The notes below the pieces were generated by a model. It was not told the DNA's origin and did not search any database. It saw only the letters and a list, made by a program, of their open reading frames with translations. The position numbers and the translations under genes are program-made. Shown here piece by piece: positions 1 to 7,725 of a stretch of 64,000 nucleotides of DNA. The number at the start of each line of letters is the position of its first letter. Position 1 is the stretch's first letter. This DNA comes from Prolixibacteraceae bacterium (lineage in GTDB: Bacteria > Bacteroidota > Bacteroidia > Bacteroidales > Prolixibacteraceae). The stretch spans positions 32,300-96,299 of the forward strand of contig JANXYV010000045.1 of assembly GCA_025355875.1 (NCBI GenBank). Direction: 5' to 3'.

Positions 1-2
1 GT

Positions 3-389
3 GACGAAATTTTTAAAAAGCGTGAGTTCACCAACATCAAAACATTCGCGGATGCCTGCGAGGAATGTGAAACTTCTGAAGAAAAGTTCAATGAACTGTT
101 CGGACACATCGGATTAAGCGATGATACCATTGCTTACGAGAAAATGAAGATTGTTGTGAAAGCTATTAACCAGGGATGGATTCCTGATTGGAACAACTCT
201 AATCAATACAAATACTGGCCATACTTCAAGCTGTCTTCCGGTTTCGGTTTTTCGTTCTCGTATTACTACTTCGCTTACGCGGTTACGGCTGTCGGCTCTC
301 GCCTTTGCTTTGAAACAGAGGAGAAATGCAAATATGCAGCAACGCAATTTATTGATATCTACGAACAATTCTTAACCATTAAAAAATAA
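3..389 (+). CDS. DGR target (variable) protein 1, 5' end cut by window edge
   Basis: The reading frame is open from base 3 to the stop at 389, so the true start lies left of the window. The internal ATG at 144 is not the likely start, because the upstream residues (FTNIKTFADACEE) match the second target protein (FRTIKSFEDACAKE). The protein has an N-terminal region shared with its neighbour, a conserved AINQGWIPDWNNS segment, then the DGR variable repeat encoding SSGFGFSFSYYYF and AVTAVGSRLC. A 25-residue tail follows (FETEEKCKYAATQF onward). The VGSRLCF + EKxxYAxxQF signature is one I associate with small hypothetical proteins of Bacteroidota phages. The molecular role is unknown; ligand display is inferred from the DGR. 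Confidence 0.85.
   Translation, partial: DEIFKKREFTNIKTFADACEECETSEEKFNELFGHIGLSDDTIAYEKMKIVVKAINQGWIPDWNNSNQYKYWPYFKLSSGFGFSFSYYYFAYAVTAVGSRLCFETEEKCKYAATQFIDIYEQFLTIKK
231..311 (+). repeat. DGR variable repeat VR1
   Basis: Aligned without gaps to the template repeat (839-919, offset 608), VR1 differs at 19 of the 24 template adenines and at no other base over 81 bp. That pattern is diagnostic of adenine-directed retrohoming mutagenesis. The VR lies inside the target gene and ends 78 nt before its stop codon. Confidence 0.95.
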
Positions 390-394
390 AAACC

Positions 395-805
395 ATGGCT
401 AAAAAATCGCAAAAAACAGTTGAAGACAAATTCGATTTCAGAACAATTAAATCGTTTGAAGATGCCTGCGCTAAGGAAAATATTGATCCAACCGCTCTTC
501 CTGATGTATCGATGATCCCGGAGGATCTTCGCAAACCAATCGTTTCAGCCTATAAGCTGATGATCATCTTCAGAGCAATTAATAACGGATGGCGTCCGGA
601 CTGGAACAAATCATCGCAAGGCAAATACTATCCTTGGTACGGGGTTCTGTCTTCCGGTTTCGGTTTTTCGGGCTCGCGTTACATCTACGATTACACGCTT
701 ACGTGTGTCGGCTCTCGCCTTTGCACTGATACCTCAGAAAAGGCCCTGTATATAGCCGATCAGTTCAAGACTGAATACCAGGAATACTTCCTGTACAGCG
801 AATAA
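395..805 (+). CDS. DGR target (variable) protein 2
   Basis: 136 residues, five bases downstream of target 1 and clearly its paralogue. It has an N-terminal FRTIKSFEDACAKE segment, then AINNGWRPDWNKSSQGKYYP, then the variable repeat encoding LSSGFGFSGSRYIYDY and TLTCVGSRLC. A 26-residue C-terminal tail (TDTSEKALYIADQF onward) follows. There is no signal peptide or membrane segment. Both paralogues are retargeted from the same template, so they form a dual-target DGR. Position next to early genes rather than tail-fibre genes leaves the binding role open. The start ATG at 395 follows the upstream stop closely and suits a translationally linked pair. Confidence 0.92.
   Translation: MAKKSQKTVEDKFDFRTIKSFEDACAKENIDPTALPDVSMIPEDLRKPIVSAYKLMIIFRAINNGWRPDWNKSSQGKYYPWYGVLSSGFGFSGSRYIYDYTLTCVGSRLCTDTSEKALYIADQFKTEYQEYFLYSE
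644..727 (+). repeat. DGR variable repeat VR2
   Basis: Aligned without gaps to the template (836-919, offset 192), VR2 differs at 16 of the 24 template adenines between 848 and 918 and at no non-adenine position. Eight template adenines are unchanged. Identity with the template breaks down just outside 644 and 727. The VR ends 78 nt before the stop, the same spacing as VR1. Confidence 0.95.
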
Positions 806-835
806 AATAAAAGGTTGTGCGCCGCGATGCTGTTA

Positions 836-919
836 GTTCTGTCTTCCAGTTTCAGTTTTTCGAACTCGAATTACAACTACGATAACACGAATACGAATGT
901 CAGCTCTCACCTATGCAAT
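836..919 (+). repeat. DGR template repeat (TR)
   Basis: Non-coding copy of the two variable repeats, between target 2 and the reverse transcriptase. Read in the VR frame it is rich in AAC/AAT codons (Asn), the usual design of a DGR template because adenine substitution in AAY can give many residues. It contains 24 adenines between 848 and 918. VR1 has 19 of these substituted and VR2 has 16. The transcript is expected to be the RNA copied by the adjacent reverse transcriptase. Confidence 0.95.
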
Positions 920-973
920 TCTGCGATGCAAACCTTGCCAACAGTGCAAAAAATAAAGTGATTTTAATGGGCG

Positions 974-998
974 CTGGTAGTTAAGCGAAAGCGACCAG
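974..998 (+). other. Hairpin between TR and reverse transcriptase
   Basis: A short stem CTGGT/ACCAG encloses a GC-GAAA-GC tetraloop hairpin, 55 bp downstream of the template repeat. DGR RNAs are known to need structured sequence downstream of TR for cDNA priming, so this could be part of the template RNA. This is inference from position and structure only. Confidence 0.4.
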
Positions 999-1011
999 TA
1001 AAAAGCAAAGG

Positions 1012-1033
1012 CCTTTCGACGGGCTCAGGAACC
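1012..1033 (+). repeat. Family A palindromic repeat, half element
   Basis: Sequence CCTTTCGACGGGCTCAGGAA matches one arm of the TTCGACAAGCTCAGG element found elsewhere in the prophage. It lies directly before the ATG of the reverse transcriptase and covers the place where translation signals would be. Confidence 0.6.
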
Positions 1034-1035
1034 AC

Positions 1036-1992
1036 ATGAAAAGAATCGGAAATCTATATAAACAAATTTATAGCATGGAAAACCTCCAGTTGGCCGATGC
1101 GATTGCCCGGAAGGGTAAATTGAAACAGCCTGGAGTAATCGAGCATGACCGGAACCGGGAAGGTAACATTCAAAAACTGCATGAAATGCTGAAGGATAAA
1201 ACCTATCAAACGTCAGAATATACCACGTTTACCATTTTTGAACCCAAAGAGCGCCTGATCTTCCGGTTGCCATATTTCCCTGACCGGATCACCCATCACG
1301 CGGTGATGAACGTTTTGGAGCCAATTTTTGTGTCCGTATTTACGGCTGATACTTACAGTTGCATTAAGGGCAAAGGCATCCATGCTGCGGCCAATGCAGT
1401 GAAACGTGCGCTAAAAGATGTTCCCGGAACACAATACTGCCTGAAGCTCGATATCCGTAAGTTTTACCCGAATGTGGATCATGAGACCCTGAAGCAACTG
1501 CTCCGGAGAAAATTCAAGGACAATGACCTATTGTGGCTGCTCGATGAGATAATTGACAGCACGGAAGGACTACCGATCGGCAACTACTTAAGCCAGTATT
1601 TCGCCAACTTTTACCTGAGCTATTTTGATCATTGGATAAAAGAGGACCTCCGGGTAAAGTACTATTTCCGCTATGCTGATGATCTGGTAATTCTTTCCGA
1701 CAGTAAACCTAAACCTTATTTACATCAGTTGCTTGCCGAAATCAGAACGTACCTGAACTCCAGGCTGAAACTAACCGTCAAAGGAAACTACCAGGTGTTC
1801 CCAGTTGATTCGAGAGGCATCGACTTTGTTGGATATGTATTCCGGCACACGCATGTCCTTCTCCGGAAGAGCATCAAACAGAACTTTGCACGTATGCTGA
1901 AAACCCGGCGAAATGGCCAATCAATTGCATCATACAACGGATGGGCAGCGCACTGCAACAGCAAAAACCTGATGAAAAAATTACTTGCATGA
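1036..1992 (+). CDS. DGR reverse transcriptase
   Basis: 318-residue retroelement reverse transcriptase that would copy the TR transcript into mutagenised cDNA. Visible motifs: KLDIRKFYPNVDH around residue 136 (first catalytic Asp), GLPIGNYLSQ around residues 178-187, which is the [ILV]GxxxSQ signature of DGR-type enzymes, and FRYADDLVIL with the YADD active site around 212-215. No maturase or endonuclease domain is present, as expected for DGR enzymes. It lies about 120 bp downstream of the template and overlaps the next gene by four bases (ATGA). No Avd-like accessory gene is recognisable in view; one could lie left of the window. Confidence 0.96.
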   Translation: MKRIGNLYKQIYSMENLQLADAIARKGKLKQPGVIEHDRNREGNIQKLHEMLKDKTYQTSEYTTFTIFEPKERLIFRLPYFPDRITHHAVMNVLEPIFVSVFTADTYSCIKGKGIHAAANAVKRALKDVPGTQYCLKLDIRKFYPNVDHETLKQLLRRKFKDNDLLWLLDEIIDSTEGLPIGNYLSQYFANFYLSYFDHWIKEDLRVKYYFRYADDLVILSDSKPKPYLHQLLAEIRTYLNSRLKLTVKGNYQVFPVDSRGIDFVGYVFRHTHVLLRKSIKQNFARMLKTRRNGQSIASYNGWAAHCNSKNLMKKLLA

Positions 1993-2300
1993 ACACCTTT
2001 AGTCAGTTCAACATCAAAATCGAGAGCCAGGCTTTTGAAGGCGATAAAATCAAGATGTCGCGAATTCTGAACCGTGAAATTGTGGTCCATCATTTCAAAC
2101 TGGAAGACTCAAAAGTGAAATCATTTCAGGAGAAAGGAACCGGAAAATGTTTGCACCTGCAGATATCGTTTGACAGTCGAAAACATGTTGTTTTTACCAG
2201 TTCGACGGGATTGATTGAGGTGATCCAGAAGATTCCGGAGAATGGATTTCCGTTCTCAACTACTATAGTTGAAGAGAACGACCGATACTTATTTACCTAA
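1989..2300 (+). CDS. Hypothetical protein translationally coupled to DGR RT
   Basis: About 103 residues from the ATG at 1989, which overlaps the reverse transcriptase stop as ATGA. A longer in-frame start at 1941 exists but would overlap the RT gene by 52 bases, so 1989 is preferred. The protein looks soluble and beta-rich, with segments such as KCLHLQISFDSRKHVVFTS and FPFSTTIVEENDRYLF. It resembles small proteins of unknown function in Bacteroidota phages. It does not look like the four-helix Avd accessory protein. Coupling to the RT makes a DGR accessory role possible but unproven. Confidence 0.8.
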   Translation: MNTFSQFNIKIESQAFEGDKIKMSRILNREIVVHHFKLEDSKVKSFQEKGTGKCLHLQISFDSRKHVVFTSSTGLIEVIQKIPENGFPFSTTIVEENDRYLFT

Positions 2301-2312
2301 CAATTAGAACCA

Positions 2313-2534
2313 ATGAAAGATTTACATCTCAAGTATAAAAACGAAACTGGACTATCTGTTGTGAAAGAAATTGAAGTTGAATCGGCAGATTTTATTCCAA
2401 ATCGTCTGGTTGTCCAAACGAAGGATATTGATTACCCAATTAATCCTGAGGGATGGGAAAATCCAAAGTTAGTATTGCCAGCTAAGGAATATGTCGAATG
2501 GCTTGAATCACAACTTGAAATAAATATATCATGA
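2313..2534 (+). CDS. Hypothetical small phage protein
   Basis: 73 residues, charged and soluble, not recognised. It begins 12 bases after the preceding gene and overlaps the next gene by four bases (ATGA), so it belongs to the early-gene operon. Confidence 0.7.
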   Translation: MKDLHLKYKNETGLSVVKEIEVESADFIPNRLVVQTKDIDYPINPEGWENPKLVLPAKEYVEWLESQLEINIS

Positions 2535-2914
2535 TCATCTACTACAACGACCGGCCACTGAAGCTGATCCCGAAAAAGTACAGCAAGATCCAGAATATAA
2601 CTGATTACCTGGAAGACTTCGATAACATCAGGCTTGATGAAATTGAGCGCAAACATTTAGACATGCGCCTGTTTACGCTGGCTGTCGAAAACTTCATGAT
2701 GCTCTTATATCTAAGCGAGCCATTGGTTTACGAGCAAATTGAAAATGCAAAGCCGGTTTCAGCCTCCAGAGTTCGCAATAACGAAGGATTGATTGAATAC
2801 AGGTTGGTGATGAGCAATAATCTTTCGGTGCTATGCGATTACGAAGTTTATTCGCTTTCGCCGGTAAAGTCAAAAATTCCCAGAGAACAGGTCGAACAAT
2901 TAAAAATCTTCTGA
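2531..2914 (+). CDS. Hypothetical phage protein
   Basis: 127 residues beginning MIIYYNDRPLKLIPKKY, not recognised. No membrane segment or signal peptide. Its middle part (DMRLFTLAVENFMMLLYLSE) looks helical. The start overlaps the previous stop (ATGA), giving translational coupling. It lies in the early region between the DGR and the primase-helicase. Confidence 0.75.
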   Translation: MIIYYNDRPLKLIPKKYSKIQNITDYLEDFDNIRLDEIERKHLDMRLFTLAVENFMMLLYLSEPLVYEQIENAKPVSASRVRNNEGLIEYRLVMSNNLSVLCDYEVYSLSPVKSKIPREQVEQLKIF

Positions 2915-2962
2915 CCCTTTCCCCAGATTCATATTTAATATAAAAATTGTAATTCAGAAACC

Positions 2963-3283
2963 ATGATTCAGCACGGAGTACCTAATCATTCCTTTTTTGC
3001 CATCGCGCAACCAATTTCTGTAGTAACGCCAACGGTTCAATTATTGGATGAAGGCTATGTTAAACCATCGCTCGACCTTCAGGATCCAAACTCACAAGTG
3101 AAATTTCAGGCTGAATTACAAGATACCTGGACCGTTGAAACTTCGGAATTTGAATGTATGAATTCCTTTTGCCTGCTCACATATGGCATCGAAGCAAAAA
3201 AACTCCTGAAGGTGCTTGAAAAGCGATACCCTGAAATTCAGCAAACGCAAAAAGTCCGTTTCCTGCTCTTGAAGAAAATCTAA
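2963..3283 (+). CDS. Hypothetical phage protein
   Basis: 106 residues of unknown function, just upstream of the primase-helicase. The C-terminal half (ECMNSFCLLTYGIEAKKLL onward) looks helical and basic. No known motif seen. The start ATG at 2963 is the first in frame. Confidence 0.7.
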   Translation: MIQHGVPNHSFFAIAQPISVVTPTVQLLDEGYVKPSLDLQDPNSQVKFQAELQDTWTVETSEFECMNSFCLLTYGIEAKKLLKVLEKRYPEIQQTQKVRFLLLKKI

Positions 3284-3310
3284 CAATTACCTTGCTCAAC
3301 TACCACCAGA

Positions 3311-6292
3311 ATGAAATATATTGAATCTGATAAAATTTTAGAGGCGACCAGTCACGGTCTGGATGTCTTCAGGCATTACTTCCCGGGAGAAGATTTGACA
3401 AACCCAAAGCATAAATTTAAAGAACGTAAAGACGAAAAATCAGCATCGGCAGCGATAACCCTGTTTAAAGGGCAATGGCGAATAACCGATTTTGGCAATC
3501 AATCGGTTATAAATAGCCTGAATTGTATTGCTTATGTGATGTACCGAGAATCGCTGATGTACATCGACGCTTTGCGTTTCATCGAGGAAGTGATAGTGCG
3601 TCACGAAATTGAGAGCTCAGGATTTAAAAAACCAATTTACGCCGCTGAATACTCCTGGCGCGAAGTTGAAGCTTCGGATAAAAAAGGCGAATACTCGTTT
3701 GTTTACAAGAACCATGCCTCGGATAAAGATCTGGCATCTATAGGCCGGTATGTTACTGCTGAATTGATGGAAGACTTTAAAATAAAATCGGTTGAATCAT
3801 ATTCGCTCTGCTCATACTCTGATAAGTACAAACGCGATATCGTTCACACCTTTAAGTCAACCGACGATTACCCGATTTTTGTTTTAGCCGGTGATAAGTT
3901 TCAGAAGATTTATAAGCCGCACGAACCTGATAAAAAATTTCGGTTCAGTTATGCCGGGAAGAAACCGGCGAACTACATTTTTGGACTCGACCGGCTGAAA
4001 CGCGTGGAAAATGAATTTGTTGATGAAAAGGGAGAATATGACTACAAAGGATCGGAATTCAAAACCCCACACCTGAAGGACCTGATCCGTTGCTCCGGAG
4101 AATCGGACGCGCTGAACCTGGCATCAATTGGATGTCATGTTTACTGGCTCAATTCTGAATCGGCTAACATGGACAAGCAACAATTTGCCGAACTGGATGA
4201 CATGTGCGAAAATCATTACCAGCTGATGGATCTGGATGATACTGGTAAGCGCATGGCCATGGAATTCGCGCACAAACACATGAACCTTTATACCATTCAT
4301 CTTCCGGAGTGGCTGAAGCTAAAAAAAGACTGGAGGGGAAATCCGTGTAAAGATGTGAAGGATTTCATCAACATTGCCGGTGCCGACATGGATGAAACCA
4401 TGCACCAGTTTGGAGTATTGAAGCGCCGGTCGTTCCAGATGAAATTTTGGCAAAAAAAGATCGAGGAAACCAAAGGGGTGAAGGTGGTAAATTATAACCT
4501 GAACCTTGAAAACTTCTATTACTTCCTTGAATCGAACGGGTTTTATGTGACTGACTCGAAGTACCACCGGAAGGCCGGTTATTGTTATGCCAAGATTGAA
4601 GGCAAAACGGTAGAGCTGATCAATCCGGAGCAAATCAAGAAAATAGTGAAGCGTTTCACAAAAAACTGGATCCGGAGCAAGAACCTGCTCGATGAAGTTG
4701 CCATTCTCAATAAAATCAATTCAAGCAACCAGATTTCGGAAAACAACCTGCAGGAATTGAAGGATATTGAACTGGAGTTCAGAAACCATAAGAAAGGATT
4801 GGAATGGCTACATTTTAAGAATGGATCGCTGCGGATTACTCAGGATAAAATTGAGAAGGTGAAGCATGATGATGTCGCCAACTTTATCCTGGGAAAATTG
4901 GATATAAACGACACCATTATTTCGCACCTGGTCGATCAAAACATCAGGCTGGAGGCAACACCGGCCATTGAAATTGAACCGACAAAAGAGTATGGCGCTT
5001 TGCTCGACCGGCTGAAGAATGCCAAAACAACCGAAGAGCGTGAAAACATCAATGTGGAAGCAGCTAATTTTCCGGAACTGGACCGTTACCAGGTTACAAC
5101 CAACGATGAAGAATTTATCTGGATCCAATTCCTGAAGGATTTGGCTCACATTTACTGGAGGAAGGATCTTGAAGATAAAAAGGAGCTGACCGATGAAGAA
5201 AAGAAAGAGCAAAACCTTCTCCTGGTCAATCTGATGTTTGTGCTTGGATATATGACGGCACAATTCAAAAATCCCGGAAAACCGTGGTTGGCTTTTCTTC
5301 AGGACTTGAAGATATCAGACATTGGCCAATCATCAGGTCGCTCCGGAAAATCGCTTCTGACGGTTGCCATGAGTAAAACCCGGCCATCGTTTTATATTGG
5401 CGGCCGCCGAAAAGACATCACCGAAAAAACAGAGTTCATTTACGACGGTTACACCCGTTTTCACAACTTCATTGAGGTAGATGACTTGTACGAATTTGCC
5501 GAATTTAATTTTTTCTATACCCAGGTGACCGGGAAGAGGGAAGTGAACTCGAAACACATTTCTAAACAGATCCTCGATTACGATGAATCGGGCAAGATGC
5601 TGATCAGTTCAAACTTTGAGCTTCAGAATACCGACAACTCAACCATTGCCCGTATCCTGAACGCTGCTGTATCTGATTACTATCACGAGAAGACGAAATA
5701 CAACGATTACCGTGAAACCCGCTCTCCGCTCTCGAAATATGGCCGAATGCTGTTTGATGAGTTCACCGAAGAGGAATGGAATAAGTTTTACAATTTCATG
5801 GCTTACTGCATCCAGCTGCAGATGCGCTTCTTTAAAATTCAGCCGCCAATGGCCAACCTCGAAAAACGACAATTGCGCCGCTTAATGATCAAAGGAGTGT
5901 CGAAGGATGAAGAGTTTTTTAAATGGGCCAATTTGTACTTCATGATCCCTCCGGATCCACGGCCAGATATCAGTCCGGAAGAGCATGGATATTTCAATAT
6001 TTTGATTATCCGGGAGACAGCATTTAAGAACTTTAAAGAGACACTAACCGACCTGCAGGAGAAGAAATTCAAGGCTGGCCAGTTTAAACAATCGGTTGAA
6101 GCCTGGTGCGAATATTACGGTTACGAACTCAATCCGCTGCCAATGTGTACCGGGAAAAATGCTTCTGAAGAACGCAGGATACTGAAAACCATCGACGGCA
6201 AAACAACCGAGTGTTTTTATATCTCAACCACACCGCTTCAGATTGGAGAGGATGAACTTACACCAGATGAAGAAGAAAATTTACCATTCTAA
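3311..6292 (+). CDS. Phage primase-helicase (Toprim plus P-loop ATPase)
   Basis: 993 residues. It probably primes and unwinds phage DNA. A Toprim-like centre shows the Glu motif CSGESDALNLA around residue 263 and the Asp motif LMDLDDTGK around residue 306. The C-terminal helicase half has a Walker A loop SSGRSGKSLL around 675-682 and an acidic Walker-B-like stretch FIEVDDLYEF around 720. The N-terminal 100 residues lack the CHC2-type cysteines of bacterial DnaG. The arrangement matches large primase-helicases of Bacteroidota temperate phages. It anchors the replication module and is followed by three short overlapping genes. Confidence 0.88.
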   Translation: MKYIESDKILEATSHGLDVFRHYFPGEDLTNPKHKFKERKDEKSASAAITLFKGQWRITDFGNQSVINSLNCIAYVMYRESLMYIDALRFIEEVIVRHEIESSGFKKPIYAAEYSWREVEASDKKGEYSFVYKNHASDKDLASIGRYVTAELMEDFKIKSVESYSLCSYSDKYKRDIVHTFKSTDDYPIFVLAGDKFQKIYKPHEPDKKFRFSYAGKKPANYIFGLDRLKRVENEFVDEKGEYDYKGSEFKTPHLKDLIRCSGESDALNLASIGCHVYWLNSESANMDKQQFAELDDMCENHYQLMDLDDTGKRMAMEFAHKHMNLYTIHLPEWLKLKKDWRGNPCKDVKDFINIAGADMDETMHQFGVLKRRSFQMKFWQKKIEETKGVKVVNYNLNLENFYYFLESNGFYVTDSKYHRKAGYCYAKIEGKTVELINPEQIKKIVKRFTKNWIRSKNLLDEVAILNKINSSNQISENNLQELKDIELEFRNHKKGLEWLHFKNGSLRITQDKIEKVKHDDVANFILGKLDINDTIISHLVDQNIRLEATPAIEIEPTKEYGALLDRLKNAKTTEERENINVEAANFPELDRYQVTTNDEEFIWIQFLKDLAHIYWRKDLEDKKELTDEEKKEQNLLLVNLMFVLGYMTAQFKNPGKPWLAFLQDLKISDIGQSSGRSGKSLLTVAMSKTRPSFYIGGRRKDITEKTEFIYDGYTRFHNFIEVDDLYEFAEFNFFYTQVTGKREVNSKHISKQILDYDESGKMLISSNFELQNTDNSTIARILNAAVSDYYHEKTKYNDYRETRSPLSKYGRMLFDEFTEEEWNKFYNFMAYCIQLQMRFFKIQPPMANLEKRQLRRLMIKGVSKDEEFFKWANLYFMIPPDPRPDISPEEHGYFNILIIRETAFKNFKETLTDLQEKKFKAGQFKQSVEAWCEYYGYELNPLPMCTGKNASEERRILKTIDGKTTECFYISTTPLQIGEDELTPDEEENLPF

Positions 6293-6303
6293 ATGAGTTA
6301 ATT

Positions 6304-6519
6304 ATGTATGATTTGAAAAGCATATTGCCAGATGGTTTTAAAATCGTTCCTGCCACACGAGCATGTGAAGGATGTGTATTCCTGATTGAAGCTCCGGATC
6401 GGATATGCAAAATCACACGCGACCTGGATCTGATGGATCTGGCCGTTGATATCGACGCACATTTTAAAGTGAATTGCTATAAAAACAAGATTGTTTACCA
6501 AGTAAAAACCAAATTATGA
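6304..6519 (+). CDS. Hypothetical small phage protein
   Basis: 71 residues, starting 12 bases after the primase-helicase and overlapping the next gene (ATGA at 6516). It contains CEGCVFLIEAPDRIC, with three closely spaced cysteines that could bind metal, but there is no recognised family. Early operon member. Confidence 0.7.
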   Translation: MYDLKSILPDGFKIVPATRACEGCVFLIEAPDRICKITRDLDLMDLAVDIDAHFKVNCYKNKIVYQVKTKL

Positions 6520-6833
6520 AACGACACTTCATCCAGGTACAGAGCTACCAAACGAAAAACAAGGCTCAGGCAAAAGCTCAGGAATACGTTAATAAATACG
6601 ACGATTGCCTGATTGATGATGAAAAACTCAAAGAACTAATCGCTGACATTCAGCACAGGATCGAAGAGATTAATATTGCATTTCCCAGGTGCCAGGATAT
6701 CCGGCTTTCACTTACATCATTTACAGATGGTCACCAAAGTATTTCGGTGGAAGGTAATTTTCACATGAGTATTACGGAAGTTAAGAGGTATGAATTAAGC
6801 CAGGAACATGAAAGTAGATTTCTTCAGCAATAA
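6516..6833 (+). CDS. Hypothetical phage protein
   Basis: 105 residues, start overlapping the previous stop. The N-terminal half is helical and charged (KNKAQAKAQEYVNKYDD). Function unknown. The 3' end overlaps the start of the next small gene by 26 bases. Confidence 0.7.
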   Translation: MKRHFIQVQSYQTKNKAQAKAQEYVNKYDDCLIDDEKLKELIADIQHRIEEINIAFPRCQDIRLSLTSFTDGHQSISVEGNFHMSITEVKRYELSQEHESRFLQQ

Positions 6834-7026
6834 CGAGCAACTGGCGCCAACGGTAGGCAATTACCTATTTAGCCAGGAATGCAGTTTGATCATGAACGGT
6901 CAATACATCGAGCAGGATAGGCAATGGTACCAGGTAACCGGCCAGACTATTCCGGATGATAAAGAATCGGCTCTCGCAGTATTCTTAAATCCGGTACCGA
7001 AACGACCAACGATAATACAAGTATAG
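6808..7026 (+). CDS. Hypothetical small phage protein
   Basis: 72 residues (MKVDFFSNNEQLAPTVGNYL). Not recognised. Last gene of the early operon, followed 22 bases later by a strong hairpin terminator, which supports a real transcription-unit end here. Confidence 0.65.
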   Translation: MKVDFFSNNEQLAPTVGNYLFSQECSLIMNGQYIEQDRQWYQVTGQTIPDDKESALAVFLNPVPKRPTIIQV

Positions 7027-7047
7027 CGCTCACACCATAGCAACCGC

Positions 7048-7078
7048 AGCCAGATCCCGCAAGGGTCTGGCTTTTTTA
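7048..7078 (+). terminator. Rho-independent terminator of early operon
   Basis: Stem AGCCAGATCCC / GGGTCTGGCT with a GCAA loop, followed by six Ts. Confidence 0.85.
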
Positions 7079-7189
7079 ATTCAGTCCGGGCATGAATACC
7101 AGCCAACATGGAAACACTCCCCAAAGCCCGGAAACAGCCATTCAGAACATTACACCCGGACACCAAATCAATCCCCGCTCCGCGCAGCT

Positions 7190-7257
7190 GCCTTCGACAA
7201 GCTCAGGCACCGCTGCGCAATACGCCGGCCCCTGAGCGCGAAGCAGTCGAAGGGGCT
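7190..7257 (+). repeat. Family A palindromic repeat, complete intergenic copy
   Basis: Left arm GCCTTCGACAAGCTCAGGC and right arm CCTGAGCGCGAAGCAGTCGA flank a GC-rich loop. The arms are imperfect reverse complements. It creates a spurious ORF at this position that I do not accept as a gene. Confidence 0.75.
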
Positions 7258-7324
7258 ATAACTAAAAAATTAGTTGATTTTCAACCGCTTTCCCCTCCCC
7301 TTCAACCCCAATTTTTAATATATA

Positions 7325-7596
7325 TTTGTAATCTGTAATTTTATATATATTATTCGAATAATCAATTAGATACAGGCTTACAAAAAAATTACAAACTCAT
7401 TTTTTTTTTGTAATTTAAATAAAGTGTAAAGGAGAAAAATTGCTTCTTAGCGCAGAAATTACAGAAATTACAGAAAATATCATGTTTTGTAAGTATTGAT
7501 AATCAGACAATTACAAAATAGCATAAAATAGGTTTGTAATTTGTAAATAACATATAATCAATACTTTATATCATGGAAAATACCTAAATTACAAAC
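7325..7596. other. AT-rich gene-free region with iterated TTTGTAA/TTACAAA words
   Basis: The stretch from 7079 to 7725 has no gene. Within it, about ten copies of ATTACA(A/G)A or its complement TTTGTAAT occur in both orientations, for example near 7325, 7381, 7388, 7408, 7456, 7464, 7487, 7510, 7533 and 7587. A CCCAAA/TTTGGG palindrome follows at 7612-7626. Clustered short words next to the primase-helicase could be an iteron-type replication origin or a set of regulator operators. Simple AT bias is the alternative. Confidence 0.5.
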
Positions 7597-7725
7597 TTTT
7601 GGAGTTTTTCGCCCAAAAAATTTGGGTATGGTTTTTTTTCGTTTCGATTAACAAAATAAAATACTATTTTAGCGGAGCTTCTTCTGCCGGTTTTAAAGTT
7701 CAACCTTTAAACCCGGAATATATCC

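Noticed and set aside
114..368. 84-residue minus-strand ORF over the first DGR target
   Set aside because: Antisense shadow of the target gene; the plus strand shows the DGR signature and homology to the second target.
836..930. Template repeat as part of a coding gene
   Set aside because: It reads openly in the VR frame but has no start or gene context; its Asn-rich reading is the expected TR property.
1941..1988. Longer start for the gene after the reverse transcriptase
   Set aside because: Would overlap the RT gene by 52 bases; the ATGA overlap at 1989 is a normal coupled start.
7108..7338. 76-residue ORF after the early operon
   Set aside because: Built largely from the family A repeat and Pro/Arg-rich translation of it; lies after a terminator and before AT-rich gene-free DNA.
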